Of a DNA stretch of 64,000 nt, positions 9,017 through 18,487 are shown piece after piece. Source of the DNA: CAVVVS01 sp963751355 (GTDB lineage Bacteria; Bacteroidota; Ignavibacteria; Ignavibacteriales; Ignavibacteriaceae); contig CAVVVS010000083.1 of NCBI GenBank assembly GCA_963751355.1, forward strand, positions 9,566 to 73,565, given 5' to 3'. Both the position numbers and the translations under genes were made by a program. The notes under the pieces are model-generated. The model made no database searches, was not told the DNA's origin, and saw only the letters and a program-made list of their open reading frames with translations. The number at the start of each line of letters is the position of its first letter. Positions within the stretch are counted from its first letter, which is position 1.

Positions 9017-9757
9017 TTAAATTTTCTTTTTACTGTTTTTGTTTTTCAGACCTGTATCTTGCGGACTTTCTTTCTTTACCGGTTTTTCACGTTTTTTTTC
9101 ATCGGGAGGCACGCAATTCGCTGCATCTTTGTCTATGATTATAAGTCGGTAATCAACTTGTCCGAGTTTTGGATACAACGGTCTTTTATCAACATAAATT
9201 TGATTTCCTTTTTTATCGGATAGATGTATATAGTAAGCGTTTTGCTGTGAAACTTCGAGTCTTACGCTGTCGAGTTCGGCAGTATTGACTTTTCTAACTT
9301 TTTCAGCATAATAATCAATCCTGAAATATCCTTTAGCATCGGTGCATGCATATCCTATTGCCTTCATCCAGTTGCCTTCTTCATCATATATTGCAACCGT
9401 AATATCCCGCATCGGATTTAAATTATTGTCCTTTACAAATCCGTGTAGTATCCAGGCTTTTTCATTAACTCCGGGAACTTCTACTTCCGCATTAGATGCA
9501 GAAATTTCTATCCCTTTTATTAAAACATTATTTGATTCAATTTTAGTATTAATAACTTGAACTCTCGGGTGATTCTCTCCGTATTTTTTTGATAATCTTT
9601 CTTTTTCTCGTTGAAGCTGTTTTGCCTTTATTGAGCGCACGCTATTTAATTGATCGAGTTTAGCTTTTCTTTCAGAATCGACACCCGATAGTCCTAAATC
9701 AAGACTTTCGGCAATATTATCTAAAGAAATTTTTTTGTTTTTCCCCGACTGCGTCAT
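9017..9757 (-). CDS. eCIS-linked protein with coiled coil and transthyretin-like domain
   Basis: A 246-residue cytoplasmic-type protein. The first half is helical and charged (KLDQLNSVRSIKAKQLQREK), likely a coiled coil. The second half (about 100-210) looks like a carboxypeptidase-regulatory or transthyretin-like beta-sandwich: ILHGFVKDNNLNPMRDITVAI followed by TDAKGYFRIDYY is the usual signature. The C-terminal 35 residues are Lys/Glu-rich and probably disordered. The ATG has AGGAGG eight bases upstream. Only 18 bases separate it from the DUF4157 cargo gene, so it may be a cargo partner, adaptor or a decoration of the particle. The exact role is unknown. Confidence 0.75.
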   Translation of the reverse strand: MTQSGKNKKISLDNIAESLDLGLSGVDSERKAKLDQLNSVRSIKAKQLQREKERLSKKYGENHPRVQVINTKIESNNVLIKGIEISASNAEVEVPGVNEKAWILHGFVKDNNLNPMRDITVAIYDEEGNWMKAIGYACTDAKGYFRIDYYAEKVRKVNTAELDSVRLEVSQQNAYYIHLSDKKGNQIYVDKRPLYPKLGQVDYRLIIIDKDAANCVPPDEKKREKPVKKESPQDTGLKNKNSKKKI

Positions 9758-10001
9758 CGCTACCTCCTAATTCGATACTTCATTATCAGTTTTATAAAAT
9801 TAACCAACTAAAAATATTCTTTATCATTTATTCATCAATTTTAGTATATGGATGAATAATTGAATGTTGCCCCAAGAAGAATATGAATACTTCTATCATT
9901 TATACTCAAAATATTAGAACAACGAGCAACGACTTTATATTGATATTTTAATAATAGCCGGACATCGATTAAACAATTTAGTCATATAACAATTCATCAA
10001 T

Positions 10002-13000
10002 TCATGCAGTTCTTGCCTGATAATTAACCGTGCCGAATGTCGTATTTGTATCTCTTATTATGTTAAATTGCCCGCAGTATTTTTCATCACCGGATATTTG
10101 TAGAAGTACCTTGTTTCCGGAATCAACTTTTTCTGTTGCCAAACCGGAAACAAGTAAACAGTGTGTAGATTGATTATTTGTTGTAGCATTCATCAAACCC
10201 ATTGTCACCGCAGAATAAATAGAATTGTAAATACCTTCTTTAAATCTATTGTCACTCATTCTTACGGAAAGTGCCATAGCCACAGCTTGCATAAGGACAA
10301 TATCATCCAGCAGATTACAATCACATTGATTATTATGGAAACCCACATCGTCCAGGCTGAAGATGAAGATGGAAGATAAAGATAAACTGACCCCTGTTTC
10401 AATTAAATCCAGAACGCATTGATTATTGTTGAACAAAACGTTTCCGTTGGCAAGGTACCGACCAATTCTTAAATCATCAATACCTTTTTGCGGTATTACT
10501 ACAGTTCCGTTTGAGACAGCGGCACCCGGATCTTTTGAGGTATGTCCCGCACGTAAGGCAGTGAATGCCATCAGCTCCCAATAAAATTCGTTTGAAATAC
10601 CAAGATTCATAATCATAATAGTAGATGCAATAAAGGTTGGTGACAAAGGTTTCAACTTTAAAACCATACCTTGACTGGTAAATTGATTTCCTGTAACTGA
10701 AACCGGACCGAGTGCAGTTAAAGAAAGTGCCTGTCCAAGAGGAACACTAACAATATTATTATGAATTTGAACTGCAGGAAACCCATTCTGTTCCGGATAT
10801 AATTTTTCCCTTATGTTTACTGTACCTAAAGCAGCGGAACTGAATACGATATTTATTCCGCCGCGCCGTCCGTCTTTTGCTTCTCTTGGTGATTGATTTG
10901 TTTTCGCACCGTTGTTCATAATTCTATTACCGGATATTTCAATTCCTTCCCCATGAAGCACAAAAATTCCGCAAACCGGTTCAAGATGATTGGGACCGTT
11001 GTTTTCAATTAAGTTATCCAGTACGCTTAAATACTCGACATCAGCTAAAGAAATTCCACCGTAACCCATACTATTAATCATGTCTTCCGGTACGGGATCG
11101 AGAGAACGCCAGAGACAATTTGTAATTTCATTTTTTTCTATTGTAAGATGATCAACGGAAATGAATTCATCTGTACCTGATAGGTCGAAAAAACCGATTA
11201 CGCCGATTCCGTTTAATCCCATATTTGTAATTATGTTTTTTTTGATATAAATATCGTAAAGAGCTCCTGCTGATACCTGTATTGTGTTATCAGTTTCGGT
11301 TGGTCTTTTGGGAGGGATATATGATGTGCCCGGTTTACAAGGATTACATGGGTCATCAATATTTATTACCCAGCCGAAAAATCTGCCGGTTTCTTTTCCG
11401 TCAACAGTCAGCTCAATTATACTGCCAAGCGTTATACCGTTTCCTATTCCGCCTTCTATTAAATTGTTTATTACTTTTATGTTTTCGCAGGTACCTGCTA
11501 ATTGAAGTCCGCCCAATGCGGCTGATACGGAAACCGCACTCAATGCAAATTCTACAACTCTTACGGGAGCAACTCGAATCGTATTATTTTCAATTAAGGA
11601 ATTATCCCCGGTAAAATAAATTCCCGGAAAACTTCCGGGCACATCTTTCATTAAAATTGAGCATCCGGTTATAGTAATATATTTACCGCTGTGCGTTTCA
11701 ATTGCGCTTCTTGCGGCAGCTGATATAGTTAATTTAGAAAGGAAAATATTTGAGACTTGCAATGCCCTAATTCTCCTAAATTGATCCCGTGCCGCTTCAT
11801 CAATTAAAATACCGATACCCGTATCATGAGCTTGAATTGCAGCATTTTCTATTTTGATATCAGTCGAATTTGTAATATGAATTACCGGGTCGGCAATTCC
11901 GAATTCGCCTTTCGGATCTTTGGAAATTATCCTGCTGCGAGTACCGCAGCCGTGGATTTTGATATTTGATTTTCCGCTGATTACAATATTTTCCTGATAT
12001 ATGCCGGGTAGCAAGCAAACTTCTCCTCCTGCAGAAGGTAAGTGCTCAATCGCCTCTTGGATGGAATTAAAATCTCCGAAGCTTTGCATGCCGTCTCCTA
12101 CTCTGTATGAACAGCAAGTGTTCAATCGTGTTAAAGGCTGGAATATGCGGCGGCAGTCGTCAATCTCCTTGTTAGAATATGAAATATCTTTCGCATTATT
12201 CCAGTTTAAAATTGCAAGGGGAACCCTGGAATGCTGTATACCCTGGGGTGGTTGATGATCTATTAAAATCTGTTTGTTTTTAATTTCACCGGCTCGAACC
12301 GGGAAAGTCCAGTAATCACCGGGGATATAATTTGCGCCTGATGCCGCATCAAATTCTAAACGAATACCATCAATTAAAATTTTTGGATTAGCTCCGGCGG
12401 GGAATTCACTAATTTCTCTTATCCCGTTCCACAAACGGAAAAACACAGCATCGGAACCGGCAGGAATATTTCCAAACAAGGGCGGATCGGTTAATTCAAT
12501 TTCACCATTATTATTTATGGTTGCATTAGCCCCGTAGGTAACTTCCCAATGTCCCAATCCGTTGTTACCAGGAACAGCGGGATTAAATTGTACAACCTCT
12601 ATATAACAATCTGATAAACCGGATGAACTAATTGCTTGAAGATTAGCTGTGATATCGACTTTTTTTGTGGAAGCATCAAATATTCCTCTACCTACAATTG
12701 CACCGTTAAACCGTGACCACTTGAACATAGTTTTACCGGTATCAACCGGGGCGATTTCAATTCTAAATAAATTATGTTCGAAACCTGTGTAACCGCCTTC
12801 TTCAACTACCGGACAGTCACCGGGAACTATATTCGCCGGCTGCAGGGTTGCTTTTAGTTTACCTTTATTATCAAAATTATCCTGAATTTTATCTACGATG
12901 CTTTCACAGGTGTCACCGGCATTTTCTAATCTGAATAATTTAAATGCGACTGCTGTATAAATCCTTTCAGTGGTATCCGGTCCGCCTAATGCAGGTTCAA

Positions 13001-13448
13001 TGAGTTTACCGGGCAATTGAAACCCGTTGATTGATTCTCTCCATACTTCAAGTATTACGGCATCACGGGTATTTTGCCCGATTGTCGATTCATCAAAAGG
13101 GGGCTCTTGAACCGGTGGTTTAAGATATTTCGCAATTCGAATTACATCCGCACTTCCGTTTAAATATGTTAATAATCCGTCAGCCCATAACCTGCCCGGA
13201 CCTATTATTAATTTTACTTTATTATTTTCAACCTTTGCCGATTTGATTTTAAATCCTTCCGGGAGATTCGATGGAACCGCTGCAACATGAGAACCTATTA
13301 TATCTTTGCCTGCGGTATCTTCCCAATTGTTTATTACCCTCGTTTGGGAATTCCAATCACTATCGAGCAGTACTCTTCCCTGCTGATGAAGTACGCCGCT
13401 AAAATTATCATCGGCTTCAAAATACCAACGAGAAAAATCACCCTTCAT
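10002..13448 (-). CDS. DUF6519-type protein with right-handed parallel beta-helix
   Basis: A 1148-residue protein. The N-terminus (MKGDFSRWYFEADDNFSGVL, then QQGRVLLDSDWNSQ) matches the DUF6519 family found in phage-tail-like loci. From about residue 450 it becomes a parallel beta-helix: a pectate-lyase-like entry (FNSIQEAIEHLPSAGGEVCLLPGIYQ with a break) is followed by many turns of the type ITGCSI, IENNTI, ISGNRI and VTGNQF. Parallel beta-helices form phage tailspikes and polysaccharide-binding or cleaving fibres. Placed directly after the gpI-like baseplate gene, it is the best candidate for the receptor-binding or outer-fibre part that Afp13 provides in the antifeeding prophage. No catalytic motif could be assigned. 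AAGGAGG precedes the ATG. Confidence 0.82.
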   Translation of the reverse strand: MKGDFSRWYFEADDNFSGVLHQQGRVLLDSDWNSQTRVINNWEDTAGKDIIGSHVAAVPSNLPEGFKIKSAKVENNKVKLIIGPGRLWADGLLTYLNGSADVIRIAKYLKPPVQEPPFDESTIGQNTRDAVILEVWRESINGFQLPGKLIEPALGGPDTTERIYTAVAFKLFRLENAGDTCESIVDKIQDNFDNKGKLKATLQPANIVPGDCPVVEEGGYTGFEHNLFRIEIAPVDTGKTMFKWSRFNGAIVGRGIFDASTKKVDITANLQAISSSGLSDCYIEVVQFNPAVPGNNGLGHWEVTYGANATINNNGEIELTDPPLFGNIPAGSDAVFFRLWNGIREISEFPAGANPKILIDGIRLEFDAASGANYIPGDYWTFPVRAGEIKNKQILIDHQPPQGIQHSRVPLAILNWNNAKDISYSNKEIDDCRRIFQPLTRLNTCCSYRVGDGMQSFGDFNSIQEAIEHLPSAGGEVCLLPGIYQENIVISGKSNIKIHGCGTRSRIISKDPKGEFGIADPVIHITNSTDIKIENAAIQAHDTGIGILIDEAARDQFRRIRALQVSNIFLSKLTISAAARSAIETHSGKYITITGCSILMKDVPGSFPGIYFTGDNSLIENNTIRVAPVRVVEFALSAVSVSAALGGLQLAGTCENIKVINNLIEGGIGNGITLGSIIELTVDGKETGRFFGWVINIDDPCNPCKPGTSYIPPKRPTETDNTIQVSAGALYDIYIKKNIITNMGLNGIGVIGFFDLSGTDEFISVDHLTIEKNEITNCLWRSLDPVPEDMINSMGYGGISLADVEYLSVLDNLIENNGPNHLEPVCGIFVLHGEGIEISGNRIMNNGAKTNQSPREAKDGRRGGINIVFSSAALGTVNIREKLYPEQNGFPAVQIHNNIVSVPLGQALSLTALGPVSVTGNQFTSQGMVLKLKPLSPTFIASTIMIMNLGISNEFYWELMAFTALRAGHTSKDPGAAVSNGTVVIPQKGIDDLRIGRYLANGNVLFNNNQCVLDLIETGVSLSLSSIFIFSLDDVGFHNNQCDCNLLDDIVLMQAVAMALSVRMSDNRFKEGIYNSIYSAVTMGLMNATTNNQSTHCLLVSGLATEKVDSGNKVLLQISGDEKYCGQFNIIRDTNTTFGTVNYQARTA

Positions 13449-13458
13449 TTTATCCTCC

Positions 13459-15819
13459 TTAAGTTACCGGTATAAGAAGTGGTCTTACCCCTACCGGCAT
13501 AAATTCTTGATACCGGATATGAATATTTCGCCATTTATAAGCATCCAATAAAAATCCAAAAGCACCCATAGCATCATCACCCGGCCCTCTTTCTCTTATA
13601 GCAAAATCAGAGGTACGCGAGATTTGTCCGTACGCCTGATTTCCGAAGATTTCATTAACAAATTTTAATTTTGCCGAACTGCCGCTGACACATGCATAAT
13701 TTTGAGGAAGTCTGTTTTTTTCTCCGGATAAATAACTTTGTTTTATGCAGCCTTTTTGATTATTCAACACTTCAATAGAATGAACAAAAATCCCGCCTTT
13801 TCCGTTAGTGGATTCTACTCGTGTTTTACCAAAGACTGTAATACCGGTAAATTGTGTCGGAGGACCCCAATTGTTTTTCGGATCGGCTGTCCCCGTAATT
13901 CCATAACTATCATCCGGATCGTCATTCACGCCTGCACCCGCATCAACTATTGAATCAGTCAAGAACAATAGATATCCCGTATCGATCAGTAATGATCCCG
14001 TGAAGGATTTTTGAATAATAATATTAGGTGTTTGCTTGAATCCTTTTTCTTCATTTGATCTGGAAAAACCATACGGCGATTTGAGTTCAAGAGAAGTTTT
14101 CATGGGCAGTCTGGTACCGCCCCCAGTCCCGTCAAATTTTTTTGAGCCCCCCGGATCGAGAGTGGAATTTAAAATTTCCAAACCATTGAGAGCGGCTCTG
14201 GCAATTAAAGGAGTATCTGCAGGAAATGACTCATCGCGGGTAATGTACAACCCGTCTAATCGAACGGTCAAATTATTCATAATCGCATCGAATTTGTTTT
14301 GTTCATCTGTCGAAGAACCGGCAACATTTGTCGGTCGAAATCTAAGAGGTGTTTTTAATTTTATAATTGGTCTTTGATCATCAGCTGCCCGGATAATTAA
14401 TGATCTGTTTAGTTGTAAATTGGGACCTCCGTCTTCGTTTTTTGTTCCTACGAGTAACGGATCACTTAAGTCTAGTGTATGAACCATACTGTCATTAATT
14501 TCAATCACTATAGGTTTTGTCGAATCTTGAATATTGTTTAATGCATCGCGCAGTCCGTTTGGATTAAGATGAAAGTTGACTGATTTTAAAATGACCGCCT
14601 CACCATTCCATTCTGCCGGTGTTGCTGAACGGGAAATTGGGTGGGCGCCCACCTTGCCCACCGCTCCGTATGTATATGTTAATAGTAAATTCTTTTTAAT
14701 ATCCAAAGCTTCAGCGTTTGTATCAACACCAATTAATATTCTCCCAATAACCGGATCGATTATTATTTCTCTATTTTTAATTTCCGGTACAACAGCGGAA
14801 TTCCATGCACACAAATTGTCTCCCCTAAAAGTCCACTTATCACCGTTAAACGAAGATTCAGGCAGATGAAATTGCAGCCCGTTATCGTTTATCACAAGAT
14901 CATATAAGCCGGGATCGGTAGAATCGTATATGCCGGTGCTAACATATTTGTCCGGCACACCGCCTTCGCTGCTTTCATTTAATCTGGCAAATGGAACCGG
15001 TCCGGGAACTTCATCGATAAGTGTAATCACAGGTGGTCTTGCTTCATGATTATAATGATTTATATTAAAAAGCGTAACCGGTTCTCCGAGAGGATGCACA
15101 AAGAAAGAGACAATAAATTTAGCATCTCCCGGCAATTTAGGAGCCGGGTTTTTAAATATTTTATTAAACAGAGGTTTGGAAACATCGACTCTATAAGCAC
15201 ACAGCCTCCATAAAAAAATAGCTAAGTTTGGAATATTGTAGAGAATGCTGCTGTTTATCTGTGCCTTTAGATCCGCTGTGTGTGCAAATTGATCGAAGGG
15301 GGTATTTAATAATGAAAGCACTGCAGGATCGCGCAATGTAATGGTTCCGCCTCTAATAACAGTGTTAATATTTGTTGAAGAAGTTTCTCCGTACGGCGGA
15401 TTTCCTCCTGCATCGTGTCTTTGATGATTTAAATTTTGATTCCACAGCATATTTTCTCTTAATTCAACACAATGAACTCCCCAGCCGGTTAAATCGTAAG
15501 TCAATAATTCTATTGCACCAATAGTACCTTTTCTTCTTCTTAAAGCAATAGTGTCCGCCACATCGGCTCGCAATGTCCGGTAATCACCGGATAAATGAGT
15601 GGTCCCCAACAAGTCGCCAATGTATGGAATTACCCAATCATCGGAGGTTTCTATAAAAAGATCGTGGTAAAGCTGTTCAATATTTTCATGAACTTTTCCC
15701 AGGACATCTTCAACAATAGCCAGGTAGTTTTTAAGCTGACCCTCCTGCCGGATTTCATCATCTTTTATTCTATAAATTTCGGGAAGCCTGGAATAAAGGG
15801 GAACACGTTTATCACTCAT
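13459..15819 (-). CDS. phage tail protein I-like baseplate protein
   Basis: A 786-residue protein whose first 130 residues match the tail protein I/Afp12-like baseplate family: YSRLPEIYRIKDDE, then a helix pair and IPYIGDLLGTTHL, then RRRKGTIGAIELLTYDLTGW. These proteins link the wedge to the outer baseplate. The remaining 650 residues are beta-rich and much longer than a plain gpI, suggesting added surface domains. I chose the ATG at 15819 because AAGGAGG lies upstream and it starts one base after the stop of the preceding gene; an in-frame codon at 15855 would overlap that gene by 35 bases and lacks such a site. The family call is good for the N-terminus only. Confidence 0.82.
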   Translation of the reverse strand: MSDKRVPLYSRLPEIYRIKDDEIRQEGQLKNYLAIVEDVLGKVHENIEQLYHDLFIETSDDWVIPYIGDLLGTTHLSGDYRTLRADVADTIALRRRKGTIGAIELLTYDLTGWGVHCVELRENMLWNQNLNHQRHDAGGNPPYGETSSTNINTVIRGGTITLRDPAVLSLLNTPFDQFAHTADLKAQINSSILYNIPNLAIFLWRLCAYRVDVSKPLFNKIFKNPAPKLPGDAKFIVSFFVHPLGEPVTLFNINHYNHEARPPVITLIDEVPGPVPFARLNESSEGGVPDKYVSTGIYDSTDPGLYDLVINDNGLQFHLPESSFNGDKWTFRGDNLCAWNSAVVPEIKNREIIIDPVIGRILIGVDTNAEALDIKKNLLLTYTYGAVGKVGAHPISRSATPAEWNGEAVILKSVNFHLNPNGLRDALNNIQDSTKPIVIEINDSMVHTLDLSDPLLVGTKNEDGGPNLQLNRSLIIRAADDQRPIIKLKTPLRFRPTNVAGSSTDEQNKFDAIMNNLTVRLDGLYITRDESFPADTPLIARAALNGLEILNSTLDPGGSKKFDGTGGGTRLPMKTSLELKSPYGFSRSNEEKGFKQTPNIIIQKSFTGSLLIDTGYLLFLTDSIVDAGAGVNDDPDDSYGITGTADPKNNWGPPTQFTGITVFGKTRVESTNGKGGIFVHSIEVLNNQKGCIKQSYLSGEKNRLPQNYACVSGSSAKLKFVNEIFGNQAYGQISRTSDFAIRERGPGDDAMGAFGFLLDAYKWRNIHIRYQEFMPVGVRPLLIPVT

Positions 15820-15820
15820 C

Positions 15821-18487
15821 TCAGCATTCCTCCTTCGATTCACCGGAGACTTCATTGATGGTAAAATGCTTTTTGTATAAACTTAAAATATTTTCTTCAT
15901 AGCAATTAATTACCGTATTCATTTTTTTTATACTAGGCGGATAAGATATATTATTAGGATCATCGACACCGTTAAGCAAATCCATTGAGGTAACCTTTAC
16001 CCAATTTACTCCGCTTACTTCTTGAATTACCGCTTCTACATTAGTTGTATATTCATCCTGACCAAATGTCCTCCGGTTCAGGCCAAATAATCCATTCGAA
16101 CCGTCAATGCCTATAGCTTCATCTCCATAGATGCCGATTGCTTCCTGTATTTTATTTGTAACGATTTCCTTCTTAATCGAAGGGTCAAACGAAATGGATA
16201 CATCTATGTATAAATATTTTAACTTACCTTGATGAACGATCACCGGATAACGCTGAGGGCCTTTGCATTTGTTATAGTTTGAAATAATTTCTTTTACTTT
16301 TTGAATCTCATTTTCTCTTCCGGTTTTTAATAGTACGATCAGCAGAACACCGGGTAAATTATCAATCAATCTCCATGAAGCTTTTGCTTTTGCTACCCCT
16401 GCTATTCCAAGAGTTTCGGTTTCAAAATCCCTGATACTCACCATCCGGTTTAAACTTTGAATTTTACCCGGAGCCGTGTCTTTTGCTTCTTCCCCGCTTT
16501 CGGGCTCTGCCCCGCCTGTAACCGGGCCCGGTGATTGAATCTTATCAAGCTGAGTTAACTTGCCGGATGGCTGCACAGTTGTTCCGTCCTTGAGTTCTCC
16601 GTATGCCCCGATTCCGGTCCGGTAATTTGCAGTTACGTTATTAAGTCCCGATGGAAGTCGTTTACCTGTTTTACCGTCTCCGAATTGAACATAGCTATCA
16701 CCGTTATCGTCTTCTCTTACAATATAAATTTCTTCGTCCGGCAGTCTGCCGAAAAATGAAGATACCCTCCTCCACAAAACACTGTTCACATAAATATTTA
16801 ATTCGGGTACTTCCGGAGGAGTTTCTGAAGATGAGTTAAGATAAGTAAGAGGCGATTTCGGCAGCTTGAATGTTTGGAATTTTTGTCTATTATCGCCGTT
16901 ACCCAGCACAGTTTCTTTTTCCGATTTTCCCTGCGCAGCGTCAACGAGATTTCCGTAAACAGTTATCTTTGGATTTTGGTTAGGGAAATCGGAATAATTA
17001 AAATTTTTATCAAGCGATAAAGAATTTAGTGCTTTGAGGTTTTTATCTGCGGTAGAATTTTCCTGAACAGAAAGGACATTTGCAGTAAAAGGTTTTTCAC
17101 CGGGTTTTGAAAATAAAATCTTCCTTCCTTTTAGATTGTCTGCCTGAGCGGAAGTTCTGTAAAAACATAATTTATTCCCGCTTGTTTCCGATGTTTCTTT
17201 TAATGCCGCTTTAAGCGTAAGCAGCGGACTTATAATCTCTTGAAATTGAGTCTGACGAATATCCATCAAATTATAATTGTTAAAACTATTCGGATCATAA
17301 CCTTTTATTTGGGCAGGCATTAATTTTGAGTTTAAAGTTATTACCGTAGATTTACCGGTAAGTGAGCCATACGTAAAAGAAGCGGGTTTTATACTTGTAA
17401 TTTTTCTTAAAAAGGTAAACGAAACGGAACCATCAGATGGTTTTGGGGAAGATGAAGCATGAACATATTCTATTAAATTTCTAACGGGAGATTGAAGTGA
17501 AGTTTGGCAAATAATTAATGAGCCGGCTGCTAAATCATTTATTTCGGAGTCAAGCGGAAAGTCTTGCGGTTCAATTGGCGGATCAACATTAGCGGATGTT
17601 TGCCGGTCTAAATATCTTTCGTATGAAATGTTGGACTGAACGGCGTTTCCGCCCGAAATACTGACTACTGTAGGAGGAGCATTATTACCAAAATGCCTGA
17701 AAGATCTTCCAAGCTTAAATGCAGAAACATATTGTGAAGTTATATTTCTCTTCAAAGAACCTTTAATTTTTATGATGTTATATCCGTGCTGTTGACGGAC
17801 GCTATCGACAATAATAATTTCTTCATTAATGAATCTTTTCGGATTATTTACTGGGTATGCATCGCCTATTAATAACCTGTCGTTTTTTTCAATTTTTATC
17901 GGCTGTGTAAATTGATCGGGAGATGAGATATAAAATTCTTTGACCGTTGGTGTAACCGGATTTGAAATTAATTCCCGGTAAAGATTAAATTTATTCAACC
18001 AGGGATAAGCAGTCAGTTCCTTTACTGTTTCAAAATCCTCTTGTTTATCCGTTCCGGTAACCTGGGCTTTTAACGGAAATCCTGCCGGAACAATAACCGG
18101 TTTATCGCCTTTAACTTCAAAAGCAAATGTTCCGGTTCCCCCTAATCCGGGGGAGAGCCGGTAACCAACCAGTTTAACAAGGTTTGAAATACTTTCGCGC
18201 CGCCCTGCAGTCCGCAAATAAACTTCGTTGGCATATGTCTCCTGGTAAAATGTTAAAATATCGCCCAGAATGGATACTCCCTCGAGCAAAGCAATTCCGG
18301 GATCATCAGGTTCACGGTGTGTCCAATCCTGTAATATTTCATCTTGATCGAGTTTCCGCAAAAGGGCTTCCCGAAAATTTGAGTAAGTACCTATCCGGTA
18401 GTTTATGCGAGGTAATCCGGGTCGGTTAAATATAGTTTTGGGAAATAAAATAGTATCAACACAATCATTCCGGCAATCGGGTTTCAA
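15821..18487 (-). CDS. baseplate J-like protein, second copy
   Basis: An 888-residue member of the gpJ-like putative baseplate assembly family (Afp11 type), a wedge component of the baseplate. Seen: the N-terminal IDYRIGTYSNFREALLRKLD-like start, DDPGIALLEGVSILGDILTFYQ with a break, NEVYLRTAGRRESI, the ..YVQFGDGKTGKRLPSG segment shared with its neighbour, and C-terminal wedge domains (IQSLNRMVSIRDFET). It is a paralogue of the gene at 18484-20889. The start is TTG at 18487 and overlaps the previous stop by four bases (TTGA), with AAGGAGG well placed upstream. Together the two J-like proteins probably alternate in the wedge ring. Confidence 0.88.
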   Translation of the reverse strand: MKPDCRNDCVDTILFPKTIFNRPGLPRINYRIGTYSNFREALLRKLDQDEILQDWTHREPDDPGIALLEGVSILGDILTFYQETYANEVYLRTAGRRESISNLVKLVGYRLSPGLGGTGTFAFEVKGDKPVIVPAGFPLKAQVTGTDKQEDFETVKELTAYPWLNKFNLYRELISNPVTPTVKEFYISSPDQFTQPIKIEKNDRLLIGDAYPVNNPKRFINEEIIIVDSVRQQHGYNIIKIKGSLKRNITSQYVSAFKLGRSFRHFGNNAPPTVVSISGGNAVQSNISYERYLDRQTSANVDPPIEPQDFPLDSEINDLAAGSLIICQTSLQSPVRNLIEYVHASSSPKPSDGSVSFTFLRKITSIKPASFTYGSLTGKSTVITLNSKLMPAQIKGYDPNSFNNYNLMDIRQTQFQEIISPLLTLKAALKETSETSGNKLCFYRTSAQADNLKGRKILFSKPGEKPFTANVLSVQENSTADKNLKALNSLSLDKNFNYSDFPNQNPKITVYGNLVDAAQGKSEKETVLGNGDNRQKFQTFKLPKSPLTYLNSSSETPPEVPELNIYVNSVLWRRVSSFFGRLPDEEIYIVREDDNGDSYVQFGDGKTGKRLPSGLNNVTANYRTGIGAYGELKDGTTVQPSGKLTQLDKIQSPGPVTGGAEPESGEEAKDTAPGKIQSLNRMVSIRDFETETLGIAGVAKAKASWRLIDNLPGVLLIVLLKTGRENEIQKVKEIISNYNKCKGPQRYPVIVHQGKLKYLYIDVSISFDPSIKKEIVTNKIQEAIGIYGDEAIGIDGSNGLFGLNRRTFGQDEYTTNVEAVIQEVSGVNWVKVTSMDLLNGVDDPNNISYPPSIKKMNTVINCYEENILSLYKKHFTINEVSGESKEEC

